This document shows positions 1 through 8,341 of a stretch of 64,000 bases of DNA, in pieces (the first letter of the stretch is position 1; each line of letters opens with the position of its first letter). Position numbers and translations under genes: made by a program. The DNA lies in NCBI RefSeq assembly GCF_000178975.2, contig NC_015064.1, positions 2,356,001 through 2,420,000 on the forward strand, read 5' to 3'. The notes under the pieces were generated by a model. It was given only the letters and a program-made list of their open reading frames with translations. It made no database searches and was not told the DNA's origin. This stretch comes from Granulicella tundricola MP5ACTX9. GTDB lineage: Bacteria; Acidobacteriota; Terriglobia; Terriglobales; Acidobacteriaceae.

Positions 1-1073
1 GCTGGGGTTTGTGCGGAGTCGAAGACTCATAGCCCGTCTCCCGGCGCTAGGCGGCGGTTCCCGCCAGGTGCTTGCGGTGGAGGTAGAGGTTGATGAGGGC
101 GAAGTTGGCGCATAGCCGGTGATGGTTCTTGGCGATGCCTCTGTAGCGTACCTTGTCGAAGCCGAAGACGCGCTTCAGGATACGGAAGACGTGTTCTACT
201 TTCGCTCTTACTTTTGATTTCGTCGTATTCTTCTTCTTTGCCGCTTCATCGACATAGTTCTTGAACCTGGTTCGCTTGCAGGTCATGTCCTGGGCCTTGG
301 GCGCGGCCTGCCGGATGGCCTTGGTCTGGCCTTGATAGCCGCCGTCGCCCCACACCTTGCGCTCCTCCCCATGTAGCAGATCCGGCAGCATGTGTACGTC
401 GGAGACGTTGGCCGCCGACGTTGCCACTGAGTGCACGTGACCTTCTTTTGCATCAACGCCGATGTGCGCCTTCAGTCCGAAGTACCACTGCTTGCCCTTA
501 CGAGTCTGACGCATCGCCGGATCACGCTCTTTCTTCTCGTTCTTGGTCGAAGAAGGCGCATGAATAATGGTCGCATCCACGATCGTGCCGGTCTCGATGC
601 GGATGCCCCTGGCCGCCAGATGCAGGTTCACCGCGTCGAGCATGGCACCGCCAAGGTCATGCTTTTCGAGCAGGTGGCGGAAGCGCAGCACTGTCGTTTC
701 ATCCGGTGCCGGAGCCACGCCCAGGTCAACACCAGCGAACCGCCGCAGCGTGAAGGACTCATAAAACGCCTCTTCGACGCCGGGGTCGGACAAGTTGAAC
801 CACTGTTGCATAAAGTACGTCCGAAGCATGATCGCAAGCCCGACAGGACGACGGCCGTTGCCGGCCTTCGGGTAGTGCGGTTCGACCAGAGCCTGTAACT
901 CGGGCCACGGAACAACCACTTCCATCTCATCCAAAAACAGCTCCCGCCGAGACTTCCGCCCATACTTCTCAAAGATCGACTGGGACGCAAACGTCTGCTG
1001 CTTCATCGCCATCCACCCCTAACCATCAGATTAATCCATCAGGCCGCGGACGCAGAACTTGTGCAGAGTTTCC
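1..1073 (-). mobile_element. IS5-family insertion sequence
   Basis: The element consists of one transposase gene and short flanks. The right end probably stops near 1073, just before CTAG (1074-1077), which fits the CTAR-type target duplication known for IS5 relatives. The inner right-end sequence near 1055-1073 resembles an IS5 terminal repeat. The left end is at or just outside position 1; only a weak imperfect inverted match (TTTGTGCGGAG near 8) was found, so the left boundary is not settled. Confidence 0.65.
47..1012 (-). CDS. IS5-family transposase (DDE)
   Basis: A 321-residue transposase of usual IS5-group length. The N-terminal part (residues 15-90) matches the DUF772-type domain, with the RRPVGLAIMLR stretch. 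The first catalytic Asp is in IVDATII (about 145), the second in WGDGGYQG (about 220), and the Glu follows in RAKVEHVFRILKR (about 270). All three are intact, so the protein could be active. It starts with ATG at 1012 and fills the IS. The gene sits at the edge of the integrative element and may have inserted into it later. It moves its own IS by cut-and-paste or copy-out chemistry; nothing in the sequence points to cargo. Confidence 0.9.
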   Translation of the reverse strand: MAMKQQTFASQSIFEKYGRKSRRELFLDEMEVVVPWPELQALVEPHYPKAGNGRRPVGLAIMLRTYFMQQWFNLSDPGVEEAFYESFTLRRFAGVDLGVAPAPDETTVLRFRHLLEKHDLGGAMLDAVNLHLAARGIRIETGTIVDATIIHAPSSTKNEKKERDPAMRQTRKGKQWYFGLKAHIGVDAKEGHVHSVATSAANVSDVHMLPDLLHGEERKVWGDGGYQGQTKAIRQAAPKAQDMTCKRTRFKNYVDEAAKKKNTTKSKVRAKVEHVFRILKRVFGFDKVRYRGIAKNHHRLCANFALINLYLHRKHLAGTAA

Positions 1074-1253
1074 CTAGTATGCGTGTCGAGGATAAGTGAC
1101 ATCTCGCGCCCATGGTTTAGTTGTTTACAGATTTCACTATTGCAGAGTATGCGCTTGAGTTCTCAGTTAGACATAGAGGTATACAGTACAATCCCCTAAC
1201 AATGTAGATGGGTGGCTTAAGCCCACTGTTGACAGAGTATTCAGCCACCCCCC

Positions 1254-1295
1254 ATACCGAAATTTTCGGTATCTGATTCGGATATTTTCGGTATC
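1254..1295. repeat. Palindrome plus 22-bp-spaced direct repeat (iteron-like)
   Basis: ATACCGAAA and TTTCGGTAT form a palindrome at 1254-1272. The 12-mer ATTTTCGGTATC is repeated exactly at 1262-1273 and 1284-1295, with start points 22 bp apart, about two helical turns. It lies directly after the primase stop codon. Such spacing suits a protein binding site: an origin for the element's replication protein, or an operator. The role is inferred. The rest of 1074-1253 shows no gene. Confidence 0.5.
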
Positions 1296-1297
1296 AC

Positions 1298-2521
1298 TCA
1301 CGGCTGCAGGGGTTTGTGTATCCAATCAGAACCAAGGATCTGAGTCAGGTCCGAGCCATGAATCTCAAGAAACTCACTGACATCCTTGAACTCACTCGGT
1401 ATGCAGCAGACCCTCACCTCCAGAGCTTGATCCTTGAGGCTGGCAACAACCTTCTGAGCATGAGTGACTCCAGTCTTATCTTTGTCGTTGTCAGGAAGAA
1501 TGATGACTCGCTTGCCTTGCAGGCTGTGTGAGTATGAAGCCTGCCACTTGTGGGCACCACCAGGACAGGTGACCACCGCAACATCCTTCAGCGAAGTGAT
1601 TTCTGATGTCAGGCGTAGCGATCTCACGTTGTCGCAATCCTTCTCTCCTTCACAGATCACAACCACGTCTGCCTCATCGACATCACCTAGCCCGTACAGC
1701 ATCTTGGTAACACCATCCAAGTTCCATATCCATTTCTTAGGATTGTTTGGATCGGGCCGGCGCTGCAGAAAGAGCTTACCTTCGTTGGTCTTGTACCGGA
1801 GCACTTCAAACTTTAGTATGCCGGCTGTGTTCCGGTACTGATAGCTGGCCTCAGGCTGCCCCAGGTGGCCCTTCAGCAACCCTAGGGAGATAAGGACACC
1901 AATCAGTCGGGGCAGAGCGTCCTTAGTCGAAAGGTCTTCACCTTTGCTTTTGGCAACCCATTGCTCAAATGCAATCAGCTTGCCACCCCTGTCACACGCA
2001 TGACACTTCCAGGTGCCGTGATCATTGAGATCTACAGTCAATGATGGTCTTGAGTCGTTATGGACTGGACAGTAGACTGTCAGCGAACCTGTTTTCGATT
2101 TGAATGGTCCCTCGGTGTGATGCCGGAAATAGGTCTTCAATCCTGTGGGGCTCACATCGTCCAGGTTGATTGGCGCAATATCTCCCTTGATTCCTCTTAC
2201 TAGCGCCTTGCCGGTGCTGTGGTCCAGCAATTGATATGTGTAACCCAATGGAGTCCGCATGACAGAGACCAGTCCTTCCTGCTCCAATCTCCCGCGTGCA
2301 ATCTGAACTGTATCGGCATCCATTTTCAAGGCGTCACCAAGTTCATTTGCGGTGAGAAGCATCTGGACTTTGGTGCCTTCCTGCGCCTTGTAGCAGAGGT
2401 AGGTGTATACCGCGAGGGCAGGGAAATTCAGTCTTCCCCTGTTGAACACTCCCGATTTGGAAAAAAGACTCTTGGGTAGCTGAAAGTGAAGGATGCCATT
2501 GGCGTGAAGGATGTTAGACAT
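1298..2521 (-). CDS. Primase-like protein: winged helix, CHC2 zinc finger, TOPRIM
   Basis: A 407-residue replication protein. Residues 30-100 look like a winged-helix DNA-binding domain of replication initiators (LTANELGDALKM). Residues 145-190 form a CHC2 primase zinc finger, with YCPVHND and KCHACDRGG supplying Cys/His ligands. Residues 285-390 form a TOPRIM domain, with the acidic motifs VICEGEKD and LPDNDKD. No helicase domain is present, so it may prime replication of the excised element or recruit the host helicase. Its ATG overlaps the upstream stop as TAATG, implying translational coupling. The family is typical of phages, satellites and plasmids. Confidence 0.8.
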   Translation of the reverse strand: MSNILHANGILHFQLPKSLFSKSGVFNRGRLNFPALAVYTYLCYKAQEGTKVQMLLTANELGDALKMDADTVQIARGRLEQEGLVSVMRTPLGYTYQLLDHSTGKALVRGIKGDIAPINLDDVSPTGLKTYFRHHTEGPFKSKTGSLTVYCPVHNDSRPSLTVDLNDHGTWKCHACDRGGKLIAFEQWVAKSKGEDLSTKDALPRLIGVLISLGLLKGHLGQPEASYQYRNTAGILKFEVLRYKTNEGKLFLQRRPDPNNPKKWIWNLDGVTKMLYGLGDVDEADVVVICEGEKDCDNVRSLRLTSEITSLKDVAVVTCPGGAHKWQASYSHSLQGKRVIILPDNDKDKTGVTHAQKVVASLKDQALEVRVCCIPSEFKDVSEFLEIHGSDLTQILGSDWIHKPLQP

Positions 2522-3723
2522 TAGGCCGCATCCTCCGACTTGCGTGGCGTTTGAAGTTGGCTGCTGATCTTGACAAGCTTCTTGCTGACTGCCTGCTGGG
2601 TTATCCCTAGCACCTGTGCAATCTGCCGCTGAGTGTGCCCAGCTAGATGCATACCAGTAGCGTCTCTCAGTCCGGGATCGAGCATGGGCAGTTTCGCCAT
2701 CCGCTCCAGGTAAAGAGCATCTTCATCTCGTTGGGGTTCGATGTGCTTGCTGCCCCTGAGCCATTCGTTTGCATCCCTCCGATTTACAAGATCCTTCGTC
2801 ACATAATTTTCATCCTCATCGGTGCTGTCCTTCCCCGTCTGAACACTCGGGAACATCTTGTCGTGCTTTGATATAGCTGTATTCGCATCAATGCGCCCGT
2901 TGGTCCAGGAGCGAGTAACGTAATTCGCTGGCTTTTCCAAACGCTCTCCAGCTATCTTTTTAGCTGCAAGGGCAGCCATCATTTCGATGGCAAAGTCTTG
3001 CTGGAAATCATCTGCTTGCTCACGGCGTTTCACATTTTCACTAGCCATCACCATCCGCGTCTTCCCTACTAGAAAATGATAAAGAGTCTCAAAGAATGCA
3101 CACGCATCGTTTGATTTAGCGGCATCGAACCAAGTGTTGTAGTCGGCATTAAACTTTTCATCAGTGATCTTGATTCGCGTAAGTTTGGTAGACGCAGTTG
3201 GCTTTTTCTTCCCCTTGCCACGCACGGCCGTCTTAGCGTCCAAGATGACCCGTTTTGCATCCTCAGCATCTTCCAATCTTGCCTGATACGAGTGCAGGCT
3301 CATGGGACGGTTGCGCTGCCACTCCAGCCACTCCTGTCCTGACAAGACGTTTGGCTGTCCAATCATTGGAAAGTTAGGTGTTGAATCAACGACCTGCTTA
3401 GCAGCGTTGTCGAGGCTATGTCTTGAATGCTCACCGTAGCTCGCTAGAATCTCAATAGCACCCTGATACTGGTATCCATCCAATAGTGGCTTAGACAGGG
3501 ATTCATCGTTCTGATCTGAGATCAGAGCGTCAACGAGAATGGTTGCAAGCCACGGGCCAGGACTGCTGGACTGAGGGCCAAAAGAACCTTGGAACTTGTC
3601 CGTCTCCTTGAGACGCGGGCGCTTTTCTTGCTGATGTTGCTCGGTAAATCTCTCTTGTTTCCTGTTCAAAGTGTCACTCTCATTGCTCCGGTGAAGCCCA
3701 AAGGGCAAAATTACGACAAGCAT
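2521..3723 (-). CDS. Uncharacterised element protein with C-terminal sigma-like HTH
   Basis: About 400 residues with no family recognised over most of its length. The last 50 residues carry a clear helix-turn-helix, HTQRQIAQVLGITQQAVSKKL, like sigma region 4 or phage terminase/antiterminator HTHs. The middle (residues 165-300) is basic and helical with DDFQQDFAIEMM, reminiscent of sigma region 2, but weakly so. The longest frame opens at a GTG at 3738. The ATG at 3723 is preceded by GGGGG at a good distance and is preferred here. It is followed by the primase with a 1-base overlap (TAATG), so both are probably one operon. It may switch on or regulate element genes; this is inference. Confidence 0.55.
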   Translation of the reverse strand: MLVVILPFGLHRSNESDTLNRKQERFTEQHQQEKRPRLKETDKFQGSFGPQSSSPGPWLATILVDALISDQNDESLSKPLLDGYQYQGAIEILASYGEHSRHSLDNAAKQVVDSTPNFPMIGQPNVLSGQEWLEWQRNRPMSLHSYQARLEDAEDAKRVILDAKTAVRGKGKKKPTASTKLTRIKITDEKFNADYNTWFDAAKSNDACAFFETLYHFLVGKTRMVMASENVKRREQADDFQQDFAIEMMAALAAKKIAGERLEKPANYVTRSWTNGRIDANTAISKHDKMFPSVQTGKDSTDEDENYVTKDLVNRRDANEWLRGSKHIEPQRDEDALYLERMAKLPMLDPGLRDATGMHLAGHTQRQIAQVLGITQQAVSKKLVKISSQLQTPRKSEDAA

Positions 3724-3729
3724 CCCCAT

Positions 3730-3743
3730 CCCCCACACGGGGG
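3730..3743 (-). promoter_or_regulatory. Hairpin over the start of the HTH gene
   Basis: CCCCC and GGGGG flank ACAC exactly at the candidate GTG start (3736-3738) and just ahead of the ATG codons at 3729 and 3723. On the minus-strand mRNA one arm is the G-run that would serve as ribosome binding site, so folding could limit translation. Confidence 0.3.
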
Positions 3744-3785
3744 TCGGTGGCGCGTCAAGTTGTGGAGTGGTGCTGTGGTCCTAAT

Positions 3786-4043
3786 TCAAGGGCTGGGAGC
3801 TTGAGTCAGATGGAAGTGATCGGCCCTCGCAAAGCGAACTAGTTCACCGTGAGTGATCATCACCTTTTTACCCAAGCGGCGTGTGGCAAGTTGCTTCTGG
3901 CTAACGAGCCAATCGAGCGACCGTGTGCTGATCGATAAAACGTAGGCCGCACTCTTACGGTCATACAGGAGCTTCTGCGGGGCAGGAGAGAGCGAACCCA
4001 CCACGTAGGCAGGAAATACAGGCAGAGACAAAACTTCGGGCAT
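3786..4043 (-). CDS. Excisionase-like HTH protein
   Basis: A small basic protein of 85 residues. The section KLLYDRKSAAYVLSISTRSL followed by VSQKQLATRRLGKKVMI has the layout of the HTH_17/excisionase family: a MerR-like winged helix with a turn and a short wing. Such proteins bend DNA at attachment sites and favour excision, or repress integrase. The ATG at 4043 has AAGGA five bases upstream. It lies upstream of the HTH and primase genes on the same strand and downstream of int, a usual order in small integrative elements. Confidence 0.65.
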   Translation of the reverse strand: MPEVLSLPVFPAYVVGSLSPAPQKLLYDRKSAAYVLSISTRSLDWLVSQKQLATRRLGKKVMITHGELVRFARADHFHLTQAPSP

Positions 4044-4405
4044 TAGTTCCTTGGCTGCGAACTCCCGACAGACACACGTCTGCCGGGGCCGCGCTGTTCA
4101 GAATAAAAAGTGGGCAGACCATAGGCGAAGACGCGCGCTTGCATTATCGTCGGGTTCTGTGTGTGCTGTTTGGGTCTGCTCTTGTTATTCGTCGGTGAGC
4201 ATCCGACTACCCGGTCGCTATCGCGTAGGGACCTTATTGATTAAGCTGTTAGGGTCAGCTTGAAGTTTTATTGCAGTTACTTTGGGAGTCTTGCCATCTC
4301 GCGTAAATGGATGGCAACACAGTCTCCAATCTCCTGCTCTTGACAGTCGAGCCTAACCTATGTTGCTGCCAAGGTCAAGCACTAAGTAGCACTATGTGCT
4401 GCTCG
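4044..4405. other. Gene-free stretch between excisionase-like gene and integrase
   Basis: Some 360 bases without a convincing gene. Short plus-strand frames exist but lack family features and overlap int. The promoter for the excisionase-HTH-primase genes should lie here, reading leftwards, but no clear -35/-10 pair was found on the minus strand. A plus-strand TTGACA at 4340 has no good -10 partner. Confidence 0.4.
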
Positions 4406-5464
4406 TCACTCGACCGCTACCAGCTTTTCTATGGCGGAAAGGTTATGCGATGGCGACAGGTGGGAATACCGCATAGCCATAGCAAGAGTTTTGTGCCCCG
4501 CCAACTGAGCAATTGTTCTGATGTCCACGCCTGCCATGGCAAGACGGCTGCAGAAGGTATGCCTCAGCGAATGCCAAGTGAGATCGGTAATACCGGCCTC
4601 CTCTGCCGAAGCCTCGAACCACTTTCGGGGTGTGTTGATTGCCTTGCCATGCCGGGAACTGAACACCCGGTCGGCTGGCTTCTGCCCAGCCACCACTAAA
4701 GACCTAAAGGCAGCCTCGCAAGTTGAGTTCATCGGGATGTGCCGGGAGCTTCCGTTCTTCGTTTCGTCCAACACAATCTCCTTCCGCCCGAAGTCAATCG
4801 CCTCCCAAGTCAGTGAGAACTGTTCAGAGAGGCGCATACCAGAGTTCAAGGCAACGTCTAGAGCCGGGATGTAGCAGAGCCGACCGTTCTCCATCGCTGT
4901 CCTGAGTGCCTTCTCTTCATCCGGCAACAGGTAACGCACCCTAGCATTGTTCTCTGCCCTTGCAGCCACCAAACGTGCCGGGTTCGCCTTCACCTTCCCG
5001 TTCCTCATTCCCTGTCGGTAGACAAGGCTAATAAGGGCACGATAACGGTTCTTCGTGGCGGGAGCCAATACGTTTTTCCCTTTGGTCCGGTAGTCAGTCA
5101 ACCAAGAGTCGATCATCTGGGGTGTGAGGTCAGAGGCAGCCACGAGGCCGAACTCCCCAGTGAGCATCTTCATCCTGCCCATTACGGTCTTGATGTCCTT
5201 AGGGTGGAACTCGGCAGACCATGCGAGGGCCTCCTCCGCCAAGACCCCGAACGTCACACCCTTGTGACGGAGATTGGGGGCCAACTTTGCTCCTGCCCTG
5301 AGTTCCGTCTTGCGCTGCCGGTAAAGTTCGATGGCATCGCCCTTGCGTCCTACCTTCTCACGCTTGCGTACAGTTCCCTGCTTGTAGCAGATCCACCAAA
5401 CCCCACTTCCGGGTTCCCGTTCGTAAACGCCTCTAACCTTTGCTGGTGCTTTACGTGTCGCCAT
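4406..5464 (-). CDS. int: Tyrosine recombinase / integrase
   Basis: A 352-residue phage-type integrase. Residues 1-60 form an arm-binding region (VWWICYKQG, basic), 65-170 a core-binding SAM-like domain, and 175-345 the catalytic domain. Active-site residues are visible: R211 in GMRLSEQ, H298 and R301 in HSLRHTF, H324 in LAGHKT and the nucleophile Y333 in MRYSHL. All are present, so the enzyme should be active. It would integrate and excise the element at the adjacent tRNA-Leu. The ATG at 5464 lies 115 bases from the tRNA 3' end and is preceded by three AAGTGCCAC repeats. No strong ribosome binding site is seen. Confidence 0.92.
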   Translation of the reverse strand: MATRKAPAKVRGVYEREPGSGVWWICYKQGTVRKREKVGRKGDAIELYRQRKTELRAGAKLAPNLRHKGVTFGVLAEEALAWSAEFHPKDIKTVMGRMKMLTGEFGLVAASDLTPQMIDSWLTDYRTKGKNVLAPATKNRYRALISLVYRQGMRNGKVKANPARLVAARAENNARVRYLLPDEEKALRTAMENGRLCYIPALDVALNSGMRLSEQFSLTWEAIDFGRKEIVLDETKNGSSRHIPMNSTCEAAFRSLVVAGQKPADRVFSSRHGKAINTPRKWFEASAEEAGITDLTWHSLRHTFCSRLAMAGVDIRTIAQLAGHKTLAMAMRYSHLSPSHNLSAIEKLVAVE

Positions 5465-5478
5465 GTATCAAGTTTACC

Positions 5479-5515
5479 AAGTGCCACTACAAGTGCCACC
5501 AGCCAAAAGTGCCAC
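5479..5515. repeat. Three AAGTGCCAC direct repeats ahead of int
   Basis: AAGTGCCAC occurs at 5479-5487, 5491-5499 and 5507-5515, with start spacings of 12 and 16 bases, between the int start codon and the tRNA end. The position fits integrase arm-type sites or an operator that lets integrase repress itself. Confidence 0.55.
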
Positions 5516-5525
5516 CAAAATGGAA

Positions 5526-5551
5526 AAGCCCTTCAAGCTACTGAAGGGCTT
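5526..5551. terminator. Perfect 10-bp stem, terminator of tRNA-Leu
   Basis: AAGCCCTTCA (5526-5535) pairs exactly with TGAAGGGCTT (5542-5551) around a 6-base loop. On the minus strand, the direction of the tRNA, the stem runs into TTTTCC. On the plus strand it runs into TTTATAT. It lies 28 bases past the tRNA 3' end and is likely a Rho-independent terminator, possibly working in both directions. Confidence 0.7.
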
Positions 5552-5578
5552 TATATCGTTGATTCTATGATGTTTATG

Positions 5579-5600
5579 TGGTGCCCGAGGGGGGACTTGA
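5579..5600. other. Probable attachment site in the tRNA-Leu 3' end
   Basis: Integrases of this family recombine in the T-arm and acceptor end of tRNA genes. Here the tRNA 3' half faces int, so the element keeps the tRNA whole by supplying or preserving its 3' end. The exact core cannot be fixed without the second copy, which was not found in the window. Confidence 0.5.
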
Positions 5601-5665
5601 ACCCCCATTCCCTAAAGGGCGACGGATTTTAAGTCCGCTGTGTCTGCCGATTTCACCACTCGGGC
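5579..5665 (-). tRNA. tRNA-Leu (anticodon UAA)
   Basis: An 87-base cloverleaf on the minus strand. Acceptor GCCCGAG (5665 inward) pairs with CTCGGGC (5589-5583), followed by discriminator A and an encoded CCA. The anticodon stem GCGGA/TCCGT encloses CTTAAAA, so the anticodon is TAA. The long variable arm is typical of tRNA-Leu. It reads UUA and UUG codons, rare in such a GC-rich genome, and serves as the integration target of the adjacent element. Confidence 0.95.
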
Positions 5666-5715
5666 CCTGCTTCCACCAGCCCCTATCCTAACGCAAGCCA
5701 GCCCTGCTCCCCACC

Positions 5716-8127
5716 TTACGACTTCGGCCCATACAACGTCTTGTACATCTCCCGGTTCCTCATAATCGCCTGCACGTACTCCCGAGTCTCCGTATACGGA
5801 ATCGACTCCACATACTCCGCAATGTCCTTATAATCCCCGCTAGCCATCCAAGACCGAACCGGCACATCGCCCGCGTTATACGCCGCCAGCGCATACTCCG
5901 GCTGCCCGCCAAACCGGTCGAGCACCCCCCGCAGGTTCCGCGTCCCAAGCTGCAAGTTCAAAGCCGGATTCAGCAGCCACGAAGTCTGAAACCCCCGCAA
6001 CCCTTCCTTCTTGGCATTGTCTTTCCCTGTCCCGGGCAGCAACTGCATCAGCCCATAAGCCTTCGCGGGACTCACAGCACCAGCGTTGAACTCAGACTCC
6101 TGCCGAATCAGCGAAGCCACCAGATAAGGATCGAGCCCATTCTTAGCCGCATCGCTCGTCAGATCCCCCCAGAACGGCTGCGGAAACATCAGCCGCCAGT
6201 ACCCCATCGGCACCTGGCTCGTCGGCAGCGAGAAGAACGAGATCCCGGAGTGCTTCATCGACTGCAGAGACCGCGTAATCTCCCCATACGACGCATAGAT
6301 CTGCGCCTGCGCCAGCGCGCCCCACTCACCCGACCCCGGGCTCGCCGCAATCTCCGGCCCAATGTACTCATTCAGCGCCGCATTCGCCAGCAGCTTCGCC
6401 TTGATGTAGTGCGGATCGCCCACCGGAATCACATCCGTCAGATCAGGAATATTCAGCTTCCTTACGCTGCTCAACACCGGCGACGCAGCCGTCTCGCCCG
6501 CCTGCCGCCCAATCACCGCCAGCCGTTGCCGAGCCAGCACGCCATAGTAAAAATTGTTGTAGTTAGCCGAAAGCGCCCGATAGTAGTTCGCCGCCTGCCC
6601 AAAGTCCTTCTCTTCATCCTCATAGATCCGCCCCCGCCAATACAGCGCGGAAGAAGCCTCAGTCCCCGCAGCATACCGAACCACCTGCTCATCCATCAGC
6701 CTCGCAGCCTCCGGATACCTCCGCAGCCTGTAGTTCATCCACGCCATCCGCCAATGTGCGGAAGGAGCATACGTGCTGTTCGGAAAGTGCTGCACCAGCA
6801 GCCCATAGTGGTACAGCGCCTGGGTCGAATCATGCGTCAGCAGATACATGTTCCCGCCCGAGTACAGTGCCTCCTCCGTCCACCGGCTGTTCGGATACTT
6901 GTCCACCATCTGCGTGATGATCGATTGGTGACTCACCCTATCCTTCTCCGTACGCGAGATCTCCGCATACAGATAAAGCTTCAGCGCAGCCGTGTCATCC
7001 GTCGTCGCCGGCAGTTTATCCACATCCCGCCGCGAGAGCCGTTTCAGCTTCAGATCGCACACCGCGCTATAGATCTCCAGCGCATCCCGATCCGCCTGCC
7101 CCAGGCTCGAATCGTTCTTGACCGACGCATACTCGATGCTCGCCTCGCCATACCGCTTGGCGTTGAACAACTGGTCTGCATGCACCTTGCGCTCAGCCGC
7201 CGTAGGCCCCTGGCCCATCGCCAGCATCTGCGCCCTTGCCTGCCCCGCTTCATAGCTCAGAGGAGTCGCAACATAGATATACCGGTAAAGCCCCGCCGCC
7301 TTCCCTGATTCACCCTGCGCCTGGTAAGCCTTCGCCAGCGCAAACTTGTAGTCGACGTGGTCCGCCTCAGCCGTCCCCGCCACCGCCTGCAGCGCGCTCA
7401 CCGCGCCGCTTGGATTCTTCTGATCCAGATAAGCGTTCGCCAGCAACACCGGAGCCGTCGCCGCGAAGATACTGTCCGGGTGCCGATCCCCAAAGTGATC
7501 CAGCAGCCCATACGCCTCACTGCCCCGCTGCGCCTGGATCAGCGCCTGCGCCCCCAGGTAGTCGGCGTAGTCGCTCAGCGCATCGCCCGCCGCATCCACG
7601 CGCTTGTACGCATCCGCCGCGTCCGCGTACTTGTGATCCAGCGCATACGCATGACCCAACGCCAGGTAAGCCGTAGCCGCCCCAATCCCCGGATGCCCAC
7701 CCGCATATGTCAGCACCCCGTTATAGCTCGCACCGGACCGCGTCGAAGCAAGCTGCTGCGCCATCGGCCTGAGCTGTGTCGTCGCCACAAACGCCGAGTT
7801 CAGCTTCACCACCTGCGTCGTCTCCGCCGCACTCCGCTTCGCCTCCGCAGCCTTCTCGGCCTTGGTCAATTTGCGTTCCGGCAGCTTCTTCTCGCCGCGA
7901 CCAGAAGCGACAGCCTTACCCTTCGCACCCTTGGCCGCCCTGGCAGAAACCGCACCCTTCTTCCCTGCCTTACCTGTAGCCGCCTTACCCTTCTGCACAT
8001 GACTCGCAGCCTTAGCCGGCTTCTTCAGAGCCGAAGCCCACGCACACCCCGGCAACCCCATCGCACCAGAAAGGCAAACCGCCGCAAACACCCCAACCCT
8101 GATCCCAGAACCCAAACCCAACCTCAC
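5716..8127 (-). CDS. slt: Soluble lytic murein transglycosylase, TPR-rich
   Basis: An 803-residue exported enzyme that cleaves the MurNAc-GlcNAc bond of peptidoglycan with formation of anhydro-MurNAc. It starts with a signal peptide (residues 1-31, ending near CAWA), then a Lys/Ala-rich stretch (32-95). A helical TPR-like superhelix (about 110-640) carries repeated tetratricopeptide signatures. The C-terminal SLT domain (650-790) has the catalytic Glu in IRQESEFNAG (E677) and the motifs GLMQLLP and ALAAYNAG. The start is GTG at 8127. It stands alone upstream of tRNA-Leu on the same strand. Length and order match the Slt70 family, though with an extra basic N-terminal linker. Confidence 0.93.
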   Translation of the reverse strand: MRLGLGSGIRVGVFAAVCLSGAMGLPGCAWASALKKPAKAASHVQKGKAATGKAGKKGAVSARAAKGAKGKAVASGRGEKKLPERKLTKAEKAAEAKRSAAETTQVVKLNSAFVATTQLRPMAQQLASTRSGASYNGVLTYAGGHPGIGAATAYLALGHAYALDHKYADAADAYKRVDAAGDALSDYADYLGAQALIQAQRGSEAYGLLDHFGDRHPDSIFAATAPVLLANAYLDQKNPSGAVSALQAVAGTAEADHVDYKFALAKAYQAQGESGKAAGLYRYIYVATPLSYEAGQARAQMLAMGQGPTAAERKVHADQLFNAKRYGEASIEYASVKNDSSLGQADRDALEIYSAVCDLKLKRLSRRDVDKLPATTDDTAALKLYLYAEISRTEKDRVSHQSIITQMVDKYPNSRWTEEALYSGGNMYLLTHDSTQALYHYGLLVQHFPNSTYAPSAHWRMAWMNYRLRRYPEAARLMDEQVVRYAAGTEASSALYWRGRIYEDEEKDFGQAANYYRALSANYNNFYYGVLARQRLAVIGRQAGETAASPVLSSVRKLNIPDLTDVIPVGDPHYIKAKLLANAALNEYIGPEIAASPGSGEWGALAQAQIYASYGEITRSLQSMKHSGISFFSLPTSQVPMGYWRLMFPQPFWGDLTSDAAKNGLDPYLVASLIRQESEFNAGAVSPAKAYGLMQLLPGTGKDNAKKEGLRGFQTSWLLNPALNLQLGTRNLRGVLDRFGGQPEYALAAYNAGDVPVRSWMASGDYKDIAEYVESIPYTETREYVQAIMRNREMYKTLYGPKS

Positions 8128-8238
8128 AAACCTGCAGTCACCCTAAACTCTAGCCGCAACCAGCCCCCACCGCACATCAAAACCCCACCAACAGCCATCG
8201 TCCGAATCAAACCAGATACCCGCCTCGCCCCAAAGCGG

Positions 8239-8312
8239 GTCATTCTGAGCGCAGCGAAGAACCTCCGTAGTTGCTTTTGCCGTTGCAGTTGCTTTTGCCG
8301 TTGTCTGTTCTA
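8239..8312. repeat. Repeat A copy with GTTGCN tract
   Basis: Repeat A, beginning GTCATTCTGAGCG, lies at 8239-8270 and runs into a hexamer-like tract of TTGCTTTTGCCG and TTGCAG units (8271-8312). The same composite occurs three more times after the peroxidase gene. It lies between slt and the membrane protein gene. Confidence 0.75.
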
Positions 8313-8341
8313 CAACAATCACCATCAACTAGACGATTCCA

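Larger units (their letters stand above)
1..5600. mobile_element. Integrative element at tRNA-Leu (one end)
   Basis: A tyrosine integrase lies next to the 3' end of a tRNA-Leu gene and is followed leftwards by excisionase-like, HTH and primase genes, all on the minus strand. This is the usual order for a small integrative element or phage satellite. The 1300-4050 stretch is visibly more AT-rich than the 60+% GC chromosome to the right, which suggests transfer. The right boundary should be the tRNA 3' end. No repeat of that tRNA end was seen elsewhere in 1-5500, so the other attachment site probably lies left of the window. No capsid, tail or conjugation genes are visible. Confidence 0.7.

Noticed and set aside
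4340..4365. TTGACA as a promoter reading into the integrase end
   Set aside because: No -10 box at the right distance and no gene on that strand downstream.
4307..4699. A 130-residue plus-strand frame overlapping the integrase end
   Set aside because: No ribosome site or motif, and it overlaps a well-supported integrase.
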